DNA from: an uncultured Polaromonas sp.
GTDB taxonomy: Bacteria > Pseudomonadota > Gammaproteobacteria > Burkholderiales > Burkholderiaceae
Assembly (NCBI GenBank): GCA_946479075.1
Contig: CAMLDT010000111.1
Span: 1 to 11,594 of the forward strand
Length of the DNA: 11,594 nucleotides
Direction of reading: 5' to 3'
Of the stretch, positions 6,568-11,594 are shown in pieces. Both the position numbers and the translations under genes were made by a program. Positions within the stretch are counted from its first letter, which is position 1. The number at the start of each line of letters is the position of its first letter. The notes under the pieces are model-generated. The model was not told the origin of the DNA. It saw only the letters and a program-made list of their open reading frames with translations, and did not search any database.

Positions 6568-7347
6568 CTAGCCGTGCACAGGGCGGCGTGTGATCGGCAG
6601 CCACCCTCCCGGCGCTTCGTCGGCGGTGCGGATGTTGCGGCTTCGAAAACCGGCGAAGCGCGGAAAATTCCGCGTGCGCACCACCGGCGGCAAATAGGTC
6701 ACCACGGGCGGCGCACCCGCGCCGTCGATCGCCGGCGCCGGGGTACGCGCGGCTTCGCGCGACCAGTCCCAGTCGCCGGCAAATTCGCGCCGCAGCAGCA
6801 CATTGCCGAGCCGGCCCTGCGGATTGCGCGCCAGGCCGTTGCCCTGTATCGGCGTGGCCACGCGGCTGTTGAGCACGCCGGCGCTCGGCGCCCCACCCAC
6901 CGGCCAGTCGGCAATCACCAGGCCCGGATCGGCCAAGAAATACACCAGGCCGCGCAGCTTCCAGCGCCCGCGCGTTCCGCTCTTGTCGGGGAAGCGCCCC
7001 ACGACGCCGTCGGCCCCTGGCGCATCCATCACCTGGACCACAGTGAACTTGTCATGAATCATGTTCAGGATGGGCGCAATCGTCGTGACGCCGGCGTTCA
7101 CGGTAACGCGCCAGCATTCCCAGTACTCGTCCACCGATATCGCCTGAAAGGTCTGGTGCACCGGGAAATGCCGCTGCACCCAGAACTTTTCATTGCGCTG
7201 GATGTGCTGGACGATGTAGCCGTCGACCGGATTGACGATGTTCCAGCGGATAAAGTTGCGGAACAGCGTGGCGGAGGCCGCAGGCGGCACCCTGGCCTCG
7301 AGCGCGTGGGTCGGGCCGGTAACGTTGGTGACGGTGATCAGTGGCAT
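6568..7347 (-). CDS. Conserved-looking hypothetical protein, 259 aa
   Basis: I do not recognise this protein with confidence. The ATG at 7347 gives MPLITVTNVTGPTH...; a TTG at 7365 would add six residues with no better ribosome site. Visible features are an N-terminal half rich in aromatic residues with NFIRWNIVNPVDGYIVQHI, FWVQRHFPVHQTF and DEYWECWRVTV, then GRWKLRGLVYFL and VIADWPVGGAPSAGVLNS. A Pro/Arg-rich tail follows (PAPAIDGAGAPPVVTYLPPVV). No signal peptide or membrane helix is apparent, so it is probably soluble. The long open frame, the ATG start and internal codon use support a real gene. The GYIVQ and YWE(C/A)W combination faintly recalls small hypothetical proteins near DUF4157/contractile-injection loci, but this is a weak memory-based impression. 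It lies 71 nt downstream of the AspDH gene on the same strand and could be the last gene of that operon or independent. Confidence 0.6.
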   Translation of the reverse strand: MPLITVTNVTGPTHALEARVPPAASATLFRNFIRWNIVNPVDGYIVQHIQRNEKFWVQRHFPVHQTFQAISVDEYWECWRVTVNAGVTTIAPILNMIHDKFTVVQVMDAPGADGVVGRFPDKSGTRGRWKLRGLVYFLADPGLVIADWPVGGAPSAGVLNSRVATPIQGNGLARNPQGRLGNVLLRREFAGDWDWSREAARTPAPAIDGAGAPPVVTYLPPVVRTRNFPRFAGFRSRNIRTADEAPGGWLPITRRPVHG

Positions 7348-7418
7348 GGGCCACTTTAGCCGCAAGCCGGCGGGCCTTCGTCCTTAAAACTGGGGACAGA
7401 CAGCAGCCGGGCGCGCGG

Positions 7419-8249
7419 CTAGCGGCGTGGCAGCGCCAGGTATTTGCGCAGCTCGGCCTCGATGCTGAGCGCAGCCAGCCAGGACGTTCTGGCATTGGTC
7501 GGCAGCGCACTGTTTTCAAGGCGGATGACGAAGCGGCCAAAGTCGCCTTCGACTTCCAGCTCGTGCACGTTTTTCGTGACCCCGGGATCGGCCATCATGC
7601 GCACCGCGGTTTTCTCGAAGCCCACACCGGCCAGCGCGACAGCGGCCGTGACGTTGGCGTTTTTGGGGTAGAGGCGCGCCGAGTCGGCGGCCGTGCCTTC
7701 AAACACCAGCGTGGCTTCGGTGATGGCCGACAGGTCGCAGGCCTGTTCGGCCGGTGTGCCGCGCCAGGCCTGCGGCGGTTTGCGGCCGGTGTAGCTGACC
7801 GAGCGGATGCCGGCACCGCGTGCAGCATCCAGCGCGTCCAGCCCGCCGATGGCGCCGGACACGGTCATCAAGCGCGCGCGGCCGGCGCTGGCTGCGGCGG
7901 CCAGTGAGTCGCGCAGCGCTGCGTCGCCAAGCGCGCCTATCGACACGATGATCACGTCCACACCGGCTTGCAGCAGCGCCGGCACGACGGAGCGCACAAC
8001 CTCGTGCCCCGCGCATTCGATGGCCAGGTCGGGCTTCCAGCGCAGCAGCGCATCGATGTCGGTGAAGGTCTCCACACCCGCTGGGTGTTCAGAGGCAGCC
8101 ACGGAGCTGGGCCGCACCAGCGCGGCCAGTGGCGCCTTTGGCACGAGGGAGGACTGGATGCTGGCCAGCAGGTTGCGGCCGATGGCACCCAGGCCGAGGA
8201 TGGCGATGCGCGGCGCGGCGGCGCCTGCAGCAGGTGAAGCTGAAGTCAT
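7419..8249 (-). CDS. nadX: L-aspartate dehydrogenase-family oxidoreductase
   Basis: A 276-residue NAD(P)-dependent enzyme of the aspartate dehydrogenase family, which oxidatively deaminates L-aspartate through iminosuccinate (or reduces the imine in reverse). PRIAILGLGAIG (GLGAIG at 19-24) is the Rossmann dinucleotide loop. The family-typical C-terminal domain shows SYTGRKPPQAWRGTP, VFEGTAADSARLYPKNANV, AGVGFEKTAVRMMADP, then NVHELEVEGDFG with His229 at the position of the catalytic histidine. The usual NPKTS is TNARTS here. ATG 8249 is the first Met before the Rossmann strand. The open frame continues upstream but that part overlaps the M24 gene. It starts 29 nt after the M24 stop, so it belongs to the same operon. 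The symbol follows the family (also called aspD); de novo NAD synthesis is less likely than catabolism because no nadA or nadC is adjacent and a receptor gene is. Confidence 0.85.
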   Translation of the reverse strand: MTSASPAAGAAAPRIAILGLGAIGRNLLASIQSSLVPKAPLAALVRPSSVAASEHPAGVETFTDIDALLRWKPDLAIECAGHEVVRSVVPALLQAGVDVIIVSIGALGDAALRDSLAAAASAGRARLMTVSGAIGGLDALDAARGAGIRSVSYTGRKPPQAWRGTPAEQACDLSAITEATLVFEGTAADSARLYPKNANVTAAVALAGVGFEKTAVRMMADPGVTKNVHELEVEGDFGRFVIRLENSALPTNARTSWLAALSIEAELRKYLALPRR

Positions 8250-8278
8250 GGGTTTGAAAAAGGTTCGGGGACGGCTAC

Positions 8279-9412
8279 TTATACCTGCACGATGAAGGGC
8301 TGGTCGGTGTTGAACTTCGGCGACAGCAGGAGCGGCGCGCCCTGCTGCACCAGCACCATGTCCTGCACATGCCAGTAATCCTTGTGCGGTTCCAGCGCCA
8401 GCACCATGCCTTCTTCCAGAACAATCGGTGAGCCGCGGCGCAGGATGGGTTCCTGCTGGTGCCACCAGGCGCCGACGCCGTGGCCGACCAGCAGCGACTT
8501 GTAGGCCCACTGGTTCTGCGCAAAAGCATCCATCACAAACTGGTAGAGGTCGTGAACCACGGCGCCGGCGCGGCAGCGATCAATGGTGGCGCGGTAAATC
8601 TCCAGGTTGATGCGGTATTCCTCGCGCTGCAGCGGCGTCGGCTCGCCAATGATGACGTTGCGCGACTGGTGGCCAGCGTAGCCGCCGAGGTAGGCCACAT
8701 AGTCGGTGCGGATCACATCGCCGGGTGAAATCACGGTGTCGCTTTCGCCGGCGTAGGCGATGGTGTTCTTGTCGGTGTTCAGGATGCCGTGCGCCCACTC
8801 GAAGCCTTTGGACAAACAGGTGGCGATCATGTCGGCGTGCACCTTGCGTTCGGTGTCGCCGGGGCGGATGCGCTGGAACACTTCGAGGTAAACATCGTCG
8901 AGCAGGTCAGCGGCCCTGCGGATCTTCTCGACCTCGCCGGGCGTCTTGACCCAGCGCACGCGGTCCATCAACGCCGTGCAGTCCACCATCTGCAACTGCT
9001 TGAGCTCGCCCTGCACCAGACCCCAGTCGCGGGCGCTGACGTAGTCCTGCTCGAAGCCGACACGCGCCTTGTCCAGGCCAGCTTCACGCATCAGCGCGGC
9101 GAGTTTGCTGTAGGGTGACTCGACATAACCCTCGTACAGCTCCACGCGTTCGACCCAGGCGTCGCGCTGGGCCAGGCCGGCGGCCGTCTTGTTGGCAATG
9201 ATCACCGGCTGCCCGTGGCGCGGCCACAGCAGGATGACGGCGCGCATGGAGTCGGCCAGGTCCATGTGGCGGGCCAGCGTGCCGGGATAGACAACGCCCG
9301 AGAGGTAGGTGAAGTTCTGGCCGGAGCGCAGCACCACGGCGTCCAGGCCGGCTTCGTCCATCAGGGTGTTCAGGCGGGCGATGTTGGCGATGTTGTTGGG
9401 ATGGGGTGTCAT
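8279..9412 (-). CDS. M24-family 'pita-bread' protein (Xaa-Pro aminopeptidase-like) with altered metal ligands
   Basis: A 377-residue protein with a creatinase-like N-terminal domain (residues ~8-150: RLNTLMDEAGLDAVVLRSGQ, NFTYLSG) and an M24 catalytic domain (~155-377). M24 hydrolases normally cleave Xaa-Pro or amide/lactam-like bonds in the cytosol, using five metal ligands D-D-H-E-E. Here the alignment gives Asp237 (RTDYVAYLGGY), His248 where the second Asp is expected (GYAGHQSR, exact 11-residue spacing), His311 (GHGVG), Glu341 (ALEPHK) and Gln350 in place of the last Glu (VQDMVLV for IEDTVLV). Two of five ligands are thus changed, so a standard two-metal aminopeptidase is doubtful. Creatinase is the precedent for a non-metal member of the fold. 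The cyclase-like gene ends 63 nt upstream and AspDH starts 29 nt downstream. No signal peptide is seen. Confidence 0.88.
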   Translation of the reverse strand: MTPHPNNIANIARLNTLMDEAGLDAVVLRSGQNFTYLSGVVYPGTLARHMDLADSMRAVILLWPRHGQPVIIANKTAAGLAQRDAWVERVELYEGYVESPYSKLAALMREAGLDKARVGFEQDYVSARDWGLVQGELKQLQMVDCTALMDRVRWVKTPGEVEKIRRAADLLDDVYLEVFQRIRPGDTERKVHADMIATCLSKGFEWAHGILNTDKNTIAYAGESDTVISPGDVIRTDYVAYLGGYAGHQSRNVIIGEPTPLQREEYRINLEIYRATIDRCRAGAVVHDLYQFVMDAFAQNQWAYKSLLVGHGVGAWWHQQEPILRRGSPIVLEEGMVLALEPHKDYWHVQDMVLVQQGAPLLLSPKFNTDQPFIVQV

Positions 9413-9475
9413 TGGCCTGTGTTGTCTGTTGTTTGTTTTTCTTGCGGAGAAGGTGCCTGCCGGGCGGCACCCGTC

Positions 9476-10468
9476 TCAGAATTTGCGCGTTTCCTCGGGC
9501 AGCAGCGCCTGCGAGACGATGGTGCGCAACACCTCGACCACCGCAGCATTGGCCGCCGGCGGGATGCCGTCACACCAGGGCCGCAACTGGCCGTTGCCGC
9601 CGTCGATCAGGCCCAGGCCCACGCCCACGTGGGCCAGTGCCAGTTCCTGCTCGGCGGTGTGGCACAGCGAGAGGTCGCGACGCAGCAGGGCCAGCCCGGC
9701 CGTCACCGCATTGGCGCCCATGTTGGAGCTGTTGGCCACCAGCAGCACGTCGGTCTCGACCACCGAATACACCCCGCCGCCGCAGGGCGTGATGTGGCTG
9801 AAGGTGTAGTTGGGCAGCGCTTGCGCAAGTTGCGGATGCAGGTTGCCGAAGCCGATTTCATTGCCGCCGTCGCCGATGCCGAGCGTGCGTTTGCCCTTGG
9901 CCCGCGCGGTGTTGAACAAGTGATCCAGGTTGGCGCGGAATGGCGCACGCGAGACACCGGTGGCGCCGTAGATGATGCCGTGGCGGTTGCCGCCCAGGCG
10001 CTCGATCGCGCAGAACACGTCGTTCTCTGCAGCCAGGCGCTCCTGCATCGCCAGGTCGCCCAGGCCAATCTCCAGCACCTCGGCCTCGGTCTGCACCGCG
10101 CGCAGCAGGCCGCGAAACGGCTCGGCGGCGACCGGGTCGGTCAGGACGGACACGCTGTGGCCCATGGCCACGAGGGCGCGCGTGAGCACCACGGTGCCGA
10201 TGGGACCGTCGTTCTCGCCGACCGGCATGTAGTCGGGCACGGCGGCGCCGCTGACCAGCAGCACCCGGGCCGGGGCGCGGTCAAACTCCCGCGCCGCCGC
10301 ATACACCAGCGGCATGCCCGCACGTTCGCGCGCCATCAGGTACATGGGCCACTTGGCGCCGCGCGGCAGGCTGCTGCTGCGCATCTCGACATTGAGCAGG
10401 CGGTCCAGGTTCTCGAAGGCAATGAGGTCCACGCCGCCGGCTTGGGTGGCTTGTGCGGTTTCAGTCAA
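9476..10468 (-). CDS. D-glutamate cyclase-like protein (DUF4392 domain)
   Basis: A 330-residue protein matching the C-terminal domain family of D-glutamate cyclase (DUF4392; the mammalian DGLUCY converts D-glutamate to 5-oxo-D-proline). Motifs seen are GENDGPIGTVVLTRALVAMG (residues 84-103, equivalent to the family's ETDGPPGA block), SVSVLTD, CAIERLGGN, GIIYGATGVS and the hallmark GIGDGGNEIGFG (197-208), then CGGGVYSVVETDVLLVANSSN near 230-249. The DUF1445 partner domain, often fused or adjacent, is absent from the window. The TTG start at 10468 overlaps the Bug stop by 8 nt; CAGGAG lies 6 nt upstream of it, so translation is probably coupled to the receptor gene. It is probably soluble and cytosolic. 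Actual substrate is uncertain: cyclisation or ring-opening of an acidic D-amino acid is inferred from family. Confidence 0.82.
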   Translation of the reverse strand: MTETAQATQAGGVDLIAFENLDRLLNVEMRSSSLPRGAKWPMYLMARERAGMPLVYAAAREFDRAPARVLLVSGAAVPDYMPVGENDGPIGTVVLTRALVAMGHSVSVLTDPVAAEPFRGLLRAVQTEAEVLEIGLGDLAMQERLAAENDVFCAIERLGGNRHGIIYGATGVSRAPFRANLDHLFNTARAKGKRTLGIGDGGNEIGFGNLHPQLAQALPNYTFSHITPCGGGVYSVVETDVLLVANSSNMGANAVTAGLALLRRDLSLCHTAEQELALAHVGVGLGLIDGGNGQLRPWCDGIPPAANAAVVEVLRTIVSQALLPEETRKF

Positions 10469-11438
10469 CCTTGGCTCCTGCCTGTTGGATCACCTTGCGC
10501 CACTTCGGCACCTCGCGCGTCACCAGGGCTGTGAAATCGGCGCTGCTCGACCATTCCGGGTCAATGCCCGCGGTCTTGAATTTGTCCTGCACGTCTTTGG
10601 AGGCCAGCACGCGTTTGATGTCGGCGTTCAGGCGGTCCACGATGGCCGGCGGCGTGCCCTTGGGGGCAAAGACGCCGTACCAACTCACGTATTCATAACC
10701 GGGCACGGTTTCGGCAATGGCTGGCACATCGGGCAGCGCCGGGTGGCGCTTGAGGCTGCTGATGCCCAGGCCGCGCAGCTTGCCGGAACGCACCTGCGGC
10801 AACGCCGAAGGCATGGTGTCGAAAGCCATGGCCACATGGCCGCCCAGCAGGTCGGACATGGCCGGGCCGGCGCCCTTGTAGGCGATGTGCGTGATGCTGG
10901 TGCCGGTCATGACCTTGAACAGCTCGCCGCCCAGATGCTGCGCCGAGCCGGCGCCGGCCGAGGCAAAGGTCAGCGGCGCGGTGGCAGCGCGCGCCTTGGC
11001 CAGCGTGATCAGCTCGGCCACACTGTTGGCCGGCACCTGCGGATTGACCATCAGCAGCAGCGGCGTGGTGGCCACCGGCGCGACGGCCACAAAGTCGGCG
11101 ACCGGGTCGTAACCGACCTTGCTGTAGAGGCTGGGATTGACCGCATGGGTGGCGGTGCTGCCCAGCACCAGCGTGTAGCCATCGGGCGCGGCGCGCGCCG
11201 CCAGCTCGGTGCCCAGGCTGCCGCCGGCGCCGGCCTTGTTGTCGATCACCACCGGCTGGCCCAGCAGCTCGGCGAGTTTTTCGCCGACGATGCGTGCTAC
11301 CACGTCGGTGCCGCCGCCCGGAGGAAACGGGGTGATCAGGCGGACCGGTTTGGACGGGTAGGTTTGCGCTGCCGCAGGCAAGGCAAACAGCAAACCCGTG
11401 AGGCACAGCGCAAAACCTGCAGCAACTGCTTTTTTCAT
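10461..11438 (-). CDS. Bug/TctC-family periplasmic solute-binding receptor (operon leader)
   Basis: A 325-residue tripartite tricarboxylate transporter receptor. The signal peptide is clear: MKKAVAAGFALCLTGLLFA with predicted cleavage after AAA (residue 24), giving mature QTYPSKPVRLITPFPPGGGTD, the canonical Bug start with the PPGGGTD ligand loop. Later blocks include GQPVVIDNKAGAGGSLG, PDGYTLVLGS, HIAYKGAGPAMSDLLGG, GKLRGLGISS, PDVPAIAETVPGYE and APKGTPPAIVDRLN. ATG 11438 is chosen because the signal peptide begins there. The frame stays open upstream only because it runs into adapter sequence at the contig end (read as VCSSDL), so no N-terminal extension is real. It leads a four-gene minus-strand operon. 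Bordetella BugD and BugE bind aspartate and glutamate, making an acidic amino acid derivative a plausible ligand here; that link is inference from context. Confidence 0.94.
   Translation of the reverse strand: MKKAVAAGFALCLTGLLFALPAAAQTYPSKPVRLITPFPPGGGTDVVARIVGEKLAELLGQPVVIDNKAGAGGSLGTELAARAAPDGYTLVLGSTATHAVNPSLYSKVGYDPVADFVAVAPVATTPLLLMVNPQVPANSVAELITLAKARAATAPLTFASAGAGSAQHLGGELFKVMTGTSITHIAYKGAGPAMSDLLGGHVAMAFDTMPSALPQVRSGKLRGLGISSLKRHPALPDVPAIAETVPGYEYVSWYGVFAPKGTPPAIVDRLNADIKRVLASKDVQDKFKTAGIDPEWSSSADFTALVTREVPKWRKVIQQAGAKVD
10474..10479 (-). promoter_or_regulatory. Ribosome binding site that decides a TTG start
   Basis: On the minus strand CAGGAG (10479-10474), then 6 nt (CCAAGG), then TTG at 10468. 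The spacing is near ideal and supports TTG as the start of the DUF4392 gene, inside the last codons of the receptor gene. Confidence 0.65.
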
Positions 11439-11547
11439 GGCAAGACTTTCTTGGAACGGAGAAAACATGGGGTGGACAACGCCACTTTGAGGCATGCCGG
11501 CCATTTCCCAAAGCGCATAATTTGGATGGAGCCATAAAAATCCTTGA
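11439..11547 (-). other. Partial upstream region of the minus-strand operon
   Basis: About 109 bases between the receptor start and the adapter. A purine stretch AAGAAAG lies about 8-14 nt before the ATG as a weak ribosome site. I see no convincing promoter; the full regulatory region and any upstream regulator gene are lost because the contig ends here. Confidence 0.5.
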
Positions 11548-11594
11548 AGATCGGAAGAGCACACGTCTGAACTCCAGTCACTTCCTGTGATCTC
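11548..11594 (+). other. Illumina TruSeq adapter contamination
   Basis: From 11548 the sequence reads AGATCGGAAGAGC and continues exactly as the TruSeq read-1 3' adapter through CCAGTCAC (ending 11581). An 8-base index TTCCTGTG (11582-11589) and the following adapter bases ATCTC come next. It is synthetic, not biological. Confidence 0.98.

Noticed and set aside
6556..7359. Plus-strand open frame opposite the 6568-7347 gene
   Set aside because: Composition is Arg/His-rich, with many GRRT-like runs; the minus frame has better amino-acid balance and an ATG start. This choice is less certain than the other shadows.
7384..7401. Short block containing AACTGGGGACAGAC, resembling ends of REP-associated transposon repeats in betaproteobacteria
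   Set aside because: Only one short copy, with no partner inverted repeat or transposase in view; resemblance is from memory.
9215..11537. Long plus-strand open frames (9215-10534 and 10314-11537)
   Set aside because: They lie antisense to the cyclase-like, M24 and Bug genes; the translations are His/Gln/Arg-rich and low in complexity, typical of shadows.
11439..11564. N-terminal extension of the Bug receptor
   Set aside because: The added residues begin in the sequencing adapter (CSSDL signature) and lie before a complete signal peptide.
1..11594. CRISPR arrays, tRNA/rRNA genes, integrases and transposases
   Set aside because: No regularly spaced repeats, no cloverleaf or rRNA-like sequence and no recombinase motifs seen in either strand.

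Overview
The window looks like a metagenome-assembled contig in which at least two pieces of DNA have been joined. About 10.4 kb (roughly 1087-11547) reads as high-GC betaproteobacterial DNA, most likely Comamonadaceae/Burkholderiales. The grounds are two orphan Bug/TctC-type solute receptors, a LysR regulator beside catabolic genes, and three copies of a short dispersed intergenic repeat of a kind I associate with comamonads. The first ~1.04 kb is a fragment of an alternative complex III (ACIII) respiratory operon, cut off inside actB where an unrelated hydrolase gene begins. The last 47 bases are an Illumina TruSeq adapter read-through. Both edges should therefore be treated as assembly artefacts.

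Layout, left to right. 1-505 (-): start of actC, a NrfD-like quinol-interacting membrane subunit. 508-~1041 (-): C-terminal iron-sulfur part of ActB, truncated at the junction. 1087-2004 (+): exported alpha/beta hydrolase. 2269-2946 (+, possibly from 2161): a YopT/AvrPphB-like (C58) cysteine protease domain, lying between two repeat copies and more AT-rich by eye than its surroundings. 3072-3995 (-): LysR regulator, divergent across a 72-bp gap with a 31-bp dyad from 4068-5402 (+), a cytosolic type I sulfatase. 5434-6450 (+): Bug receptor, apparently in one transcript with the sulfatase. 6568-7347 (-): unrecognised 259-residue protein. 7419-11438 (-): a four-gene operon read right to left: Bug receptor, D-glutamate cyclase-like (DUF4392) protein, M24-fold 'pita-bread' protein with two altered metal ligands, and an L-aspartate dehydrogenase-like oxidoreductase.

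How the genes may work together. The LysR-sulfatase-Bug set looks like a sulfate-ester utilisation unit: receptor captures substrate, cytosolic sulfatase desulfates it, LysR senses it. The four-gene minus-strand operon looks like uptake and breakdown of an aspartate- or glutamate-derived compound (D-amino acid, lactam or N-substituted amino acid). That combination, with an atypical M24 protein, is the best candidate here for an undescribed pathway. The C58-like protease is the best candidate for an undescribed effector. No tRNA, rRNA, CRISPR array, transposase or integrase was seen.
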